Made by a program: the position numbers and the translations under genes
The notes under the pieces: model-generated
The model's input: the letters and a program-made list of their open reading frames with translations, nothing else
What the model was told of the DNA's origin: nothing
The model's database searches: none
Source: Gordionus sp. m RMFG-2023
Lineage: Eukaryota; Nematomorpha; Gordioida; Chordodea; Parachordodidae
Reading direction: 5' to 3'
Length of the DNA: 64,000 nucleotides
Assembly: GCF_954871325.1 (NCBI RefSeq)
Contig: NC_088778.1
Span: 29,373,120 to 29,437,119 of the forward strand
Shown here: positions 12,270-23,819 of the stretch, one piece after another
Layout: each line of letters opens with the position of its first letter
Numbering within the stretch: the stretch's first letter is position 1

Positions 12270-12690
12270 ACTATGCTTGCGGGCTCGGGCCTTATTTTAT
12301 TTAAAATAATTGGGTTCGGGCCGGGCCGGGCCTAGTATTTTTTAAAAATATTCGGGCCGGGTCGGGTCGGACTTTGGAATTTTTTTTTAAATATATCTAA
12401 ATTTATCAATTTTATATTGAATTTTTTATGTAAAATAAAAATATTTGATTTTATTTATTGAAACTAAACGACATATACCATATGTCTTTTATTTTGAGTA
12501 ATTATAAAAATTAATTTCTATATTTAAATAAATTCAGGCCGGGCTGGGCCGATAAATTTTTTTTAAAAAAAATCGGATTCGGGCCGGGCCGGCAAAACCT
12601 TTTAAAAAATTTCGGATTTGGGCCGGGCCGGCTAAACTTGTATAAAAAAAATTCGGGCTGGGCTTGAAAAATTAGGCCCGATGCAAATCA
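12270..12690. repeat. GGGCCGGGCC-rich subterminal repeat cluster
   Basis: Six or more copies of TCGGGCCGGGCCGG-like motifs separated by about 40-bp AT-rich spacers, in two blocks (12,275-12,375 and 12,535-12,690). This pattern is known from subterminal regions of some hAT elements. It stands out sharply against the AT-rich background. The flanking 12,690-13,140 has a more balanced composition and could be captured sequence, but I could not identify it. Confidence 0.65.
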
Positions 12691-13954
12691 CTAATTTCTA
12701 TCACCACTACCACAATCCCTATGCCATCTCTGCCTATTTTATAACAAATATAAGCATTCAATTCCGTACTATCATTCACTTCACTAGGAGTTATTATAAA
12801 TATTACTTTATCCGATTCTGAGAAACTTTCATGATTATTTAGAGGAATTTCAAACTTGAATGTGCAGTACGGCCATTTTCATCAACTTTATTAATGGAAA
12901 AATATGCAGTAGTTCTGTCGTGGCCTTTATAACAATTCTTACTATCTTTTTATAGTTGAGTTAACATTGTCGTTCATGATTCTATTTTAGAGGGGGCTAC
13001 CAATGCTGACATTAACAGAAATATCATTTTGCGTTCTTCATTTACCAGTATCCCAAGGCATATGCATATGACTCATCATTATCAGGACGTATTGCGTTTT
13101 GTACACTGTTTTGGTAATCCGTGATTACTTTCATCTACAACCCTAAATGATATGAAATTGTACATTAATTATTTCCTTTCCAGACAACCTTCTAGATTTA
13201 TTTTGTGGCTTTTCTCATCAAAAATAAAAATGTCAATAAGGATTTGCTCTTAATTTTATCAAATACACAACATAACAATTATTTCTCATTATTTTTTAAA
13301 AAAATTAGCCTAAATTTATATGTCATTAAAAATTATTTTCTTAAAAAATATATATATATAATTTACATATAAGTTTCATTAGTGTTTAATGGCATTTTTG
13401 TTATTTAAATAAATAGCATTTTATTTTTACTTAACATAAAATATAGACAAATAATTTGGGAAACAAGACATACATTAAATTTATCCGAAATAACTCTATC
13501 TCTATATAATAAACAACAATTTATTTTTTATATATAATTATAATTGATCATATTATCAAAAAGTATAAGAGTCGGTTATTTTTATTTTATTTGTCATGAT
13601 TCTCTAATAAGTGGTTTGCCCAGGCCTTCCCAGTTTCTCTTAATACGGAATTCACATGTTTTTTTTTACATCTTAAACTAATTGGTAAATCAGATAATTC
13701 CCCTTCATGTGATGATAAATCAATTAAAAATTTATCTACCTCCAAGGTGGTAAAAAATTTTCAAAATTATATTGGATACGACTGGGCATTGGAACCTCAA
13801 AATTTATATTAGCTTGCACCTGACATGGGAATATCTTTAACAAATTATTAAGGGATGAGCTGGGCTGGATAAACTTTTTAATAATTATATGCTTTTTAAT
13901 TTGTGAGCTTGGATCTGGCATGACATCTATCGTAAAAAAATGAATAAAAATCTC

Positions 13955-13987
13955 ATTCCCCGTCATTTTTGATGGGCTTTCTATTAG
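13955..13987 (+). other. Helitron 3' terminal hairpin and TTAG end
   Basis: CCCGTCA and GATGGG pair around a T-rich loop (13959-13976), followed by CTTTCTATTAG. Hairpin plus CTRR-like terminus is the Helitron 3' signature. Confidence 0.85.
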
Positions 13988-16020
13988 TTTAAATTATTAT
14001 TTAACCCTAATTAAATAAATATAATCATATATTATTTGAAAATTAACAAATTTAATATTGTAATTAGCCTATTCAAAATGACTAATCAACTGTATATTTA
14101 TTTTGAAATTTTATTATCATACCTTAAAAATATTTTCAAGGTTCAAATAAGTATAAGAGATTTCTTTATAAAAAGTAAGTAGAATATAGTTTATAATCCT
14201 CTGCTATATACAGTTGTTTATACAATATTAGATATAATGTCACTTTTATAGACGTATTTGAGATATGACAGTTATATAATATATTACAGTAAATATTATA
14301 ATAAATTTTACTAATAAATGGTTTTAATAATAAATGTAATAACAAATTGCATTCAAATAATAAACGCCATCTATTTAGTTATAAATAGTTTTTAAAATTA
14401 AACATTTTATTACTCATCCTGCAATAGATGTAATAAATTTGATATCTTTTCTTCTCTTTTTTTACGTGTTTTTAGGAAAGCTATTTTTTTCTTTTCTTTT
14501 TCGAAAAACAGTCTTGAGTTAAATTTTTAATACAAGTATAATTTTGATATTATTACAAACTACTATTATTTAAGATATATACCAAGGTGGTGCGGCAATA
14601 TATAATATCTTATTGTTTCATCATATCATTCTGATCCTTATTTTTTAGTTAGAAAATGTTTCATTTCTAATATAGCATTGCCGTGTCACCAAGCTTCAAT
14701 ATATATGCATAATTATTTCTTCCAAAGATTTTTAGTGCTTTTATTTTATCAATTTATCCAACATAATCTGATATTAGTTTACATCGTGAGTGTCATGGCT
14801 ATTACTGCTAATTAACCAGCATCTATTATTTGTATTGCTATGTAATTTAAGATTACTATAACGGCTGAGAGCATATAATTGCATATTTTAGATAAACAAG
14901 ATCAACTGTGTTGTCGTTTATATACATCATTTAAAATGGAAGATAATCTTTTAGAAATTTAATATCTCACAATAATTTTCTCGATTACTTATCTAGCTTC
15001 AATAATGTTATCTAACTAAGAGGAAGCTCTAACCACCTATAGTTTTATGATTTGGATTGGTCGTTTATACTCTCTCCTACAAAAATTGTTGATTTGGTTT
15101 AGGCCTATAAATTTTTCCTCATTAGTCGATTCTATAAAACATTGTCTAAAATGGAAAAGAATTATACTAGTTTGATAACCTTTTGTCAATGTAAGTTTTC
15201 TAAGAATTATAATATTGCACTATGTGATTTTTTATATGCTAGTTAATTTTGTATGCGTCTATATATATAATCCTCAAAAAATGTCAATCAAATTTAGCCA
15301 ATAGTTTTCTTTTAAATATTATTTGTCCAATCAAAATGATTATAGCAGTCACAGTCACAACTGTGACATTATATAGTCAATTATTTTACCCTGATAATAG
15401 TCAATTATAATTTTGTTAATATATTATGTAATATTCAACTTCTTTATTAATTATTGGACGTTTGTCCTACTTAAATAGGGAGTGATTCTTAATAATATTT
15501 AATTAATATTAACAAATTCGGAAGTATTTAAGTTATGTTAAATTCTAGTTTTAATCTCCATGTTATTTAGCGCCATCTATAATATTATATTTTATTTTAT
15601 AGCATTATATTTCTAAGTTGAAATGTAAATATTTTGTCTTAATTGATGTCAAATATATATAGTTCTTTCTATATATCTATAATTTATCTATCTATCTATC
15701 TATCATAGCAATTTTAAGCCAATTTAGATCATATTAGCAAAATGGATTTAATCTCCTATAAATCATGGAAAGCATTTCAGAAGTATTTTAAGGCAATAGG
15801 CAGGAAGGAACATTAGTATGAAAAAAATGTTTGCAGATAATCCTACAAGAGCTAAGGAATTCAAATCTATAATATATATATTCAATAAAAATCATCATAG
15901 CTTAAAGATATCAAACACGCATTCATAAACCAAATCGAACCGCCATTTTCAAAAAAAGAATTTCAATACAAAAAACAATTACAAAACATATAATAATATA
16001 ATAATTACAATAATTGATAT

Positions 16021-16165
16021 TTTTTTTAACAGACACAACATCGAGCAAAACCTTCAATCATCAGTAAATAATTATATTTTTTAACAGACACCACATCGAG
16101 CAAAACCATATACTTTCAATTTACACATCTTAATCTTGAAGATACTGAAAATCAAGAACAAGTTG
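16021..16165 (+). repeat. Duplicated pieces of the Helitron 5' coding region
   Basis: TTTTTTAACAG-ACACMACATCGAGCAAAACC occurs twice (about 16,023 and 16,077), each time after a splice-acceptor-like tract. CTTGAAGATACTGAAAATCAAGAACAAGTTG (about 16,133-16,165) is a copy of 16,858-16,888, about 727 bp away. Confidence 0.65.
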
Positions 16166-16934
16166 GTTGAACATTACATATACTTACGTTTTATCTGAGC
16201 ATCTTATTTTATATTTGAAAATTCATTTATCTATTCTATTTTACCCACGTTAAGTGGCAGATTTAGGGAAGTTAAAATTTTTATAAATACTATTTTTTAG
16301 ATTCCTGCACAAAAAACAAACTTACATAATAAATACATATAATATTAGATAAGTTTTTTAAGGTTATCTCATAGGCAATGTAAGTTAAAATTTTTATAAA
16401 TACTATTTTATTATTTTTTTTAGATTCCTACACAAGATACCATTCAACAAAACCAAACAATGGAACGTTTCATACTACCAAAATCTAAAGAAGGCATTAT
16501 TGCTTCAACAAGAGTAAATTTTATATTTTTATGATGTGATTCCGAAATATATATTTATTAGGTGAGGGGCTATTCTTATATTTTCCATTATTTTTTATAA
16601 ATATGTTTATGAAGTATATATTTAGTAATTTTATTTTATGTCCACAATAATAAATATTTTAAATTAAACTCTTATTTTTAATAAATGGAGTAATTCTTAT
16701 ATTTTTAAATTTTAATAATAAATCAACATAAGGAGAAAGCTAGAAAGAGACAGGCACTTTGTCGTATCAAGAAAAGGAACGAGCAAAGTCTTGTTCCTAC
16801 AACATCCAACCATCTTGAAGATACTGGAAATAAACAATTTGCTTCAACATCCAATCATCTTGAAGATACTGAAAATCAAGAACAAGTTGAACATTACTGT
16901 GGGCCATTAAAATCTATTTTATTATTTTTTTTAG

Positions 16935-17457
16935 ATTCCTACACAAGATACCTTTGGTGCAATATCTAAGTATAATTTTTTCAGTGATCCTATAGCATTA
17001 AAAACAAATCAAGTTAAAAATTTTAATTTATGACAATAAATAAATTTATTTAAATTAGATTCCGCAAATCATATTGCCGAAATGTGCCATTCAACGGACT
17101 CTTAATCTACCCAAATCAATAAAAACAAACGAAGTAAAAAATTTAATTTATGTTATCAAATAGATTTTTTTAAAATTAGATTCCACGATATATATTACCT
17201 AAATGTACCATTCAGCAGAATCTTAATCTACCAAAATCAATCAAAATAAACCAAGTTAAAAATTTTAATTTAAGTTAACAAATAAATTTATTTAAATTAG
17301 ATTCTACGAATCAACAGAATCTTAATCTACCCAAATCAATAGAAACAAACGAAGTTAAAAATTTTAATTTATGTTATAAATTTTTTTAAATTAGACACTA
17401 CCAAAATCTACTATTCACCAAAATCTTAATCTACCCAAATCAATAAAAACAAACCAA
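16935..17457 (+). repeat. Tandem array of five exon-intron units in the Helitron gene
   Basis: Five units with periods of about 121, 121, 121, 94 and (last) 63+ nt. Each has an exon starting ATTCC/ATTCT after TTAAATTAG and ending CAA or GAA before GTTAAAAATTTTAATTTA (one GTAAAAAATTTAATTTA). Exons are 16935-17012 (78 nt), 17059-17133 (75), 17180-17254 (75), 17301-17353 (53, a 22-nt deletion) and 17395-17457 (63). Introns between them are 46, 46, 46 and 41 nt. All but the 53-nt unit are multiples of three and open in the same phase, coding repeats of the type LPKCTIQQNLNLPKSIKTNQ. The upstream exon 16424-16513 begins with the same IPTQDT start as the first unit. Confidence 0.8.
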
Positions 17458-17785
17458 GTTAAAAATTTTAATTTATGTATAACAAATATTTTAATAAATA
17501 TAAATTTCTGAATCACATCTCATAAGATAGATAAGAAAATTTTTGATTTATCCATCATCAGGGGTTATTCAAAATTTATTATTTATTTATGAAGTATATG
17601 GTTATTAATTTTAATTTATGTCCACAATAAAAAATATATTTCATCAACTAATAAAAAAGAAAATTCTTATTTCACTATCATCTTGACGGGCAAAATATAA
17701 GATAAAATAAGTATGTGCTACATAATCGTAATTACCCATGGAATATTTTAGAAAAAATTATTATAAGCCTGGCATATGTTTACAT

Positions 17786-18373
17786 CAGAGCCGGTGTATT
17801 GATTGTGAAATCAATACCCATTGTAACTTCAATACCGAATTGATATCATTATAGATTCAATACCGTAGTGATATATTGCTATTGTAGAATCAATACCGTA
17901 TAGATTTTTAAGATGTTTGCATCGCTTCAAATATATTGGCGACCATTAAAATTATAAAATATTTATTTATTATATATTTTTTCATCGCTTTATAAATATT
18001 GGCGGCCATTTTCGATTTGTAAAAATTTTATTTAAAATAGATTTAATAGTTTTAAATATATTAAAATGATATATGATTTTCTATTCTTTTATATAATTTA
18101 TCAGGGAATTTATTTATTTTACAATTCTTGATATCCTATATATTTTATATTTGTTTACTCATTATTTGTAATTTGTGAAGTGCTATATAATTGTTGATTC
18201 AAAGTTTTATAAATGATATTATAATTCAAATAAATTAAATGGACCTTATTGATTGAGTTTATAAAATTTTGTGATTCATATATAAATGTCGAATCAAAGA
18301 TTTATAAAAATCAATAACGTATTGATTTTTGATGGTATTGATTTTACAATTACATCGGGTCTGCAGGTCTCTG
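17786..18373. mobile_element. TIR element (MITE-like) inside the Helitron intron
   Basis: The left end CAGAGCCGGTGTATTG with TGAAATCAATACC and the right end GGTATTGATTTTACAATT with GGTCTCTG are inverted. ATCAATACCGTA-like motifs recur near both ends. I could not find a matching target duplication. The terminus CAGAGACCTGCAGRCCCG resembles the one at 56,088. Confidence 0.5.
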
Positions 18374-21300
18374 AATAATCACAAAAATATTAAATTATAT
18401 GTATAATTTTAGCAGGCCTCAAATTTATTTTAGATAAATATTTCTGCACAACAATAATTAGTACAAGAACATTATTGTGGATTACTCAACACTAAGTGCG
18501 ATTATTGCGATTCTCTAAATTTTTTATTGGAAAAACCCACAGATGGCAAATTTAAGAATTGCTGTCATAAGGGTAAAGTTAAGATACCATCAATCCGATA
18601 TAATCCTTTTTTACAAGACCTTTTATCTAATCCTAACAATGAATTTCATTCAAACTTTATGAAATATATAAGATCTTATAATAGTTAACTTGCGTTCGCA
18701 TCCATGGGAGCACAGATTTCTAATAGTTTAAACCCAGGCCCATATTGTTTTAGAGTTCATGGGCAAATTTATCACCGAACATCTCATTTATATCCTTCCA
18801 CTGGGATGCCTCCTAAATTTGCACAACTATATGTCCTTGAGACCACCCAGGCTGTTAATGGCAGGTTACACATGAAAGAAAATTCTGGTTGCAATGAGGA
18901 TCTCTTAAAAATATTAGATATTTTAATATGACAGAATAACCCATTTTCTATTAGTTTTAAAACCTTGGGAGAAATTGAGAAAGAAGAAAAAAATAGGGCT
19001 ATTCAAGAAAATCGTCCAGTTCAAAAAATCAATATGATTTTTCGTGCAGATCGCTCAAGTGACAAGCGAAGATATAACATTCCTAATATAGATGAAGTAG
19101 CTATGATTTTTACAAATGATGATGGTGAACCCCCATTTAAACGGGATATCAAGGTCTATCCTCGAGTTGATGGTAGTAATCTGATAAATATAAATATATT
19201 AAGCCCTAATCTTGATCCAATGGTATATCCTCTATTATTTCCTTTTGGTGACCCTGGTTGGAAACCAAATTTAAAGGGTGAAGATACAGGGCGTACAAGG
19301 GCAAATATCTCACTACTACAGTTTAAAATATTTAGATTAGCAATTCGTGAAAATGAATTCAACCCAATCCTTTTTGCTGGGAAATTATCACAACAATATA
19401 TTGTTGATTCCTATTTACAGGTGGAGGCGAATAATTTAAATTTTATTAGATAAAATCAGCCAAAATTACGAGTAGATGAATATTCTGGATTAATGGACTA
19501 CTTGGAAACAAAGTCAAACAATATAATTCCCGGCAAAGCAGTAATATTACCATCATCTTTTCAAGGTTCTCAAAGAAATATGCGAGAACGCTATCACGAT
19601 GCAATGGCCATTGTGCTCAAATTTGGCAAACCTGATTTGTTTATTACTTTTACATGCAATCCTAATTGGCGTGAAATTAAGGAAAATCTATTTCCCGGTC
19701 AAAGTCCTACAGATAGACCAGATTTAATAGCCCATGTTTTTAAATTGAAATTAAATGAATTATTGTTCGATATAAATAAAAAAAATTTATTTGGTAAATC
19801 TATGGCTTTTATATATACAATCGAGTTCCAAAAAAGAGGGTTGCCTCATGCCCATATACTTATTATTTTAAACGATGATAGCAAAATTGAAAAATCTCAA
19901 GCTATAGATAAATTTGTTTGTGCCGAAATGCCAGATAAAATTCTCGATCCTAAACTTTTTCAGATTGTTACCCATTTTATGATACATAGTCCTTGCGGGA
20001 TATTTAACCCCAAATCGCCTTGCATGGAAAATGGCATATGTACCAAAAAATTTCCGAAGGATTTTCAAATGGAAACAAGACCAAATATTGATGGGTATCC
20101 ATATTATAAAAGGCGAGATAATGGTATTACAATTCTTTCCGGTAAACCTACGGATAATCGTTATGTTATTCCATATAATCGATATCTAATGTTAAAATTC
20201 AATGCTCATATTAACGTGGAAATTTGTACATCTATTAAATCGGTAAAATATATCTTTAAGTATATTTATAAGGGCTATGACTGTACTAATGTTGACATTA
20301 ATGTTGCTTCAAATATAAATATTCATGACGAAATTAAATCACATTTAAATGCGCGATATGTGAGTGCATGTGAATCAATGTGGAGATTATTAGAAAATAA
20401 TATGCATGACCGCTCGCACGCTGTTATTCGCTTAGGAATTCATTTACCTTTACAACAGCCAGTATATTTCACTGCTGGACATGAAAGAGATGCTTTATTG
20501 AGATCAGAAAATAAACATACTACTTTAACGGCATGGTTTGAGTTAAATAAGACAGATCTAAATGCTAGACAATATCTTTATAGGGAAATACCTTATCATT
20601 ATGTGTTTACAAATTACCATTGGAAACTAAGAAAAAAACGATTAAATGTAATTTCGAGAATGTATTCCGTTCATCCTAATTCTGGTGAACGATTCTTCCT
20701 TCGATTATTATTACTTCATGTTTGCGGGGCTACAAGTTTTGATTATTTAAAAACTATTAATGGAATTTTAATGAGTACTTTTAAAGAGGCAGCTATTAAA
20801 AGAAATTTGTTATCAGATGATAAAGAGTGGGAATCATGCTTAGAAGAGGGATCAATATATCAAATGCCGTCGCAACTTCGGAGTACTTTTGCCTTTATCT
20901 GCATTTTTTGTCAGCCTGAAAATCCTGCATATCTATGGAATAGGTTCAGATTTATGATGATTGAAGATTATTTGCGTCAATATTCAGAAGTAATTGCAAT
21001 AAACATGGCTTTAATGGACATTGAAAACGTTTTTCTTGATCATGGTTTATGCTGTCAAAGTTTTGATCTTCCTTCATTTACAAAAATCCCCCCAAAACAA
21101 CATTATGATGCCCATGTTGAAGCTGCCGATTCAATCGAGCGTATATCTAAATTAAACCGATTACAAAAATATGCTTTTGATTTAATTATACAAGCGATTG
21201 AATTAGAAAATATTCTAGAAAGATATTTCTTCGTGGATGGCCCTGGAGGTGCAGGTAAAACGTATCTTTACAATACCTTAATGTGTTATATAAGAGCAAA

Positions 21301-22599
21301 AAATCAAATTGTATTGCCTTTTGCAACCACCGGCATATCCTCTATTCTTTTAAAGGGGGAAGAACCATCCATAGCGGATTTAAATTACCTGTGCCTATCT
21401 TTGAAACTTCTACATCCCATATGAATTTACATAGTTCGCTAGCTCTAGATATTAAAAATAGCAAATTGATTATTATTGATGAGGCCACAATGATGACTAA
21501 ACACGCTTTGCGATGCATTGACCGATTACTTAAAGACATTATGAAAAATTCCCACCCATTTGGCGGAAACGTAATTTTATTAGGTGGTGATTTTAGACAG
21601 ACTTTACCAGTAGTGCCTAAAGGCTCCAAAGTTGATATTATAGAGTCCTGTATAAAAAGTTCATATTTATGGAGTCATTTTAAAATAATACATTTGATTG
21701 ATAATATGCGTATTTCATCAAATCAAGTTGATTACAATGCTTGGTTACTTAAAATTGGAGATGGGCTATCACGCAGCAATTCTGATCTTCCTACAAATAG
21801 TGTTGAAATCCCACCTTATTTGATTGAAAATGATTCATTAATAAAATGTGTGTATGGTAATTATATAGAAATTGCTGATATAGATAGTCTTTCTACTAAA
21901 ATAATATTAACCACCAAAAATAAAATTGCACTTACCCTCAACAACGATATCATTAATATAATTTCAGGCCCTATCAAACATTATTATAGTGCAGATTCCA
22001 TTGAAAGCGATAATAAGGATGATATAATGAATTTTCCACTAGAATTTTTGCATTCACAAACTCCATCCGATATGCCACCTCACAAGCTAACACTTAAGGT
22101 TGGTACAATTGTTATGCTATTACGCAACTTGAGCCCAAAGAAAGGACTTTGTAATGGTACCCGTTTAATCATACGACATTTACATATTAATTTTATCGAC
22201 GCTGAGGTATTGACAGGCACTAATAAGGGTTATCGAGTTTTTCTCCCACGAATAGATCTAGCTCCAAGTGACTCTCAGTTACCATTTACTTTAAAAAGAC
22301 GACAGTTTCCAATAATTCCCGCTTTTGTGATTACAATAAATAAAAGTCAAGGACAAACTTTTGATCATGTAGGCTTATTCCTCCCTGAGCCCGTCTTTGC
22401 CCATGGACAACTATATGTGGCTCTTACTAGATGTAAATCTCAAAATAATATGAAAATTATGATTTTGCCATCAGAATTACAAGGAAAAATTTTAAAAATG
22501 ATAAAACATTCACACAAAATATCGTATATAATGAAATCTTAAATTCATAATTTGTAAGAAATTTAAAAAAGTCACCAACTTTGTTATTCACCATCAAAT

Positions 22600-23110
22600 C
22601 ACCAACCTTACATCATCTTCAAAAACTAAACCACCTTGAGCAAAGAAAAGAGAACTTCTTCACCATCGCTACCAACAACAGTAAATTCTATTTTATCATT
22701 TCTATTTACACGTTTTATTTCAGGTTATTTACAGCAAACTACGAGCAAGAAAATCACAACATCATCTTCAAAAACGAAACTACATTGAGCAAAAAAAAGA
22801 GAACTTCCTCACCAACAACAGTATATTCTATTTTACAATTTCAATTTACACGTTTTATTTCAGGTTATTTACGGCAAACTACGAACAAGGAAATCACAAC
22901 ATCATCTTCAAAAACGAAACCACCTTGAGCAAAGAAAAGACAACTTCTTCACCATCGCTAAACCATCTTCCTCACCAACAACAGTATATTCTATTTAATT
23001 TCAATTTACACGTTTTATTTCAGGTTATTTACGACAAACTACGAGCAAGGAAATCACAACATCATCTTCAAAAACGAAACCACCTTGAGCAAATAAAAGA
23101 GATTGAAATC
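22600..23110 (+). repeat. 3' tandem repeat of about 140-160 bp, four copies
   Basis: The landmark CATCATCTTCAAAAAC recurs at about 22,611, 22,761, 22,901 and 23,061. Each unit also has CCACCTTGAGCAAA, ACACGTTTTATTTCAG and GTTATTTACRRCAAACTACG. It begins about 60 bp after the helicase stop and is partly open in several frames, giving spurious small reading frames. The TTTATTTCAG/GTTATTT junction resembles a splice acceptor. Confidence 0.8.
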
Positions 23111-23611
23111 TCCTTTTTTAGGTAAAATTTTCTATATTATAAAATTTATTATATTATATTTTTTATATGGCTACAAATGCATATGTGTTGTAACCCGATA
23201 ATCATCAACTCTTGAAGTATAAATATTTATTATATTTTCTTATAATTCATATCTTTGTCTCTTTTTATTTATTTCTTCCTTCTTATTTTCATTCTTTTTT
23301 TCATTTCTTTGCTCCCCTAAAATCCATCTCCTACCTTCACGCGGTGGGGAGTGAACAGTAATTCTGACTAACAGGAGCTCTGATAAATAATATTAGTATT
23401 TAGGGTGCTAATAAGAGATATTGTTTCATTTTTGTAATTTAAAATATAAATTTCGAAATCACATCTCATAAAAAGGAAAATGTCTGATTCATCCATCATT
23501 GAATAAAAAAGACAATTCCTCTCTCTTAGTCTTAATGGGTTGGAATTGGCCTGAAGGAGGAGGGGGAGGGGTAAAAAGAATTATCGTAAAAGAACGAATA
23601 AAATTCTCATC

Positions 23612-23640
23612 CCCGTCATTTTTGACGGGTTATCAACTAG
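23612..23640 (+). other. Helitron 3' terminal hairpin and CTAG end
   Basis: CCCGTCA pairs perfectly with TGACGGG around a TTTT loop (23612-23629), followed by TTATCAACTAG; a classic Helitron 3' terminus. Confidence 0.92.
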
Positions 23641-23819
23641 TAATATAATAAATGACAAAATATGAAAATCAAAATAATTGTTCAGAGTTAACAAATTTTA
23701 AAAAAGTATAATATATTCATATAAAACCCTGACAAAAGTGCCGCAAATTGGGGGAATATAAAATTTTTTTTAGTTGAGCCCCCTGAGATTTGAAGGCTAG
23801 CGACGCTCCTGAAGGTTAT

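Larger units (their letters stand above)
9447..13987 (+). mobile_element. Non-autonomous Helitron, 4.5 kb
   Basis: It begins TCTATATTATAATTTTCCG and ends with a 7-bp-stem hairpin (13959-13976, one G-T wobble) 11 nt before the terminal TTAG. It sits between host A (9446) and T (13988) with no target duplication, as Helitrons do. Joining the flanks gives TTTTATTA-TTTAAATTATTA, which matches the undisturbed sequence of the same hAT-like element at about 60,925-60,950. The 3' end is nearly identical to that of the autonomous Helitron at 15,258-23,640, which could have mobilised it. It encodes no Rep or helicase; its contents are repeats and unassigned sequence. Confidence 0.85.
16424..22542 (+). 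pseudogene. Helitron Rep-helicase (RepHel) gene, multi-exon, inactivated
   Basis: Predicted phase-0 exons at 16424-16513, 16733-16885, 16935-17012, 17059-17133, 17180-17254, (17301-17353), 17395-17457 and from 18434 lead into the Helitron-like N-terminal domain. In-frame stops at 18455, 18686, 18929 and 19451 (TAA, TAA, TGA, TAA) break one frame. From 19493 a 643-residue open frame holds the HUH motif (LPHAH, His119/His121), the two-tyrosine site YIFKY (Tyr253/Tyr257) and the PIF1 Walker A GPGGAGKT (583-590). A one-base frameshift near 21,350 then moves to the frame with Walker B IIIDEA (about 21,475), GGDFRQTLPV, INKSQGQT and LYVALTRC, ending at TAA 22,540. Rep nicks and joins single strands and PIF1-type helicase unwinds during rolling-circle transposition. 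Catalytic residues survive, but the frame does not. Confidence 0.9.
15258..23640 (+). mobile_element. Autonomous-type Helitron, 8.4 kb, decayed
   Basis: The 5' end TCTATATATATAATCC starts at 15258. The 3' end is a perfect 7-bp-stem hairpin (23612-23629) followed 11 nt later by CTAG (23637-23640) and a host T. There is no target duplication. The flanks join to match the intact hAT-like copy around 59,870-59,905 with exact length conservation, confirming both ends. Inside are an array of exon-like units (16,424-17,457), a Rep-helicase pseudogene (to 22,542) and a 3' tandem repeat (22,600-23,110). Several stops and a frameshift show this copy no longer codes an intact protein. Confidence 0.88.
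9070..23811. mobile_element. hAT-like non-autonomous element split by two nested Helitrons
   Basis: The left terminus CAGTGGCGTCGCTAGG (9070) and right terminus CTAGCGACGCTCCTG (ending 23811) are inverted repeats flanked by AAGGTTAT at 9062-9069 and 23812-23819, a perfect 8-bp target duplication 14.7 kb apart. The element proper is 9070-9446, 13988-15257 and 23641-23811 (1,818 bp). It aligns throughout with the uninterrupted 1,622-bp copy at 59,685-61,306 (opposite orientation). The two inserts are Helitrons, and removing them restores colinearity with that copy. A third, truncated copy starts at 50,444. I find no transposase of its own. Confidence 0.88.

Noticed and set aside
17001-17457. 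A CRISPR-like array (regular repeats of about 46 nt between 63-78-nt units)
   Set aside because: The repeat and unit borders match splice signals, the units are similar to one another rather than unique spacers, and the locus is a eukaryotic transposon.
19156-19362. Open frames antisense to the Helitron Rep region (also 19,868-20,068 and 21,342-21,629)
   Set aside because: They lie entirely opposite well-supported Rep-helicase coding sequence.
22581-23125. Open frames after the helicase
   Set aside because: They are translations of a 140-160-bp tandem repeat, open in more than one frame; no sign of selection on a protein.
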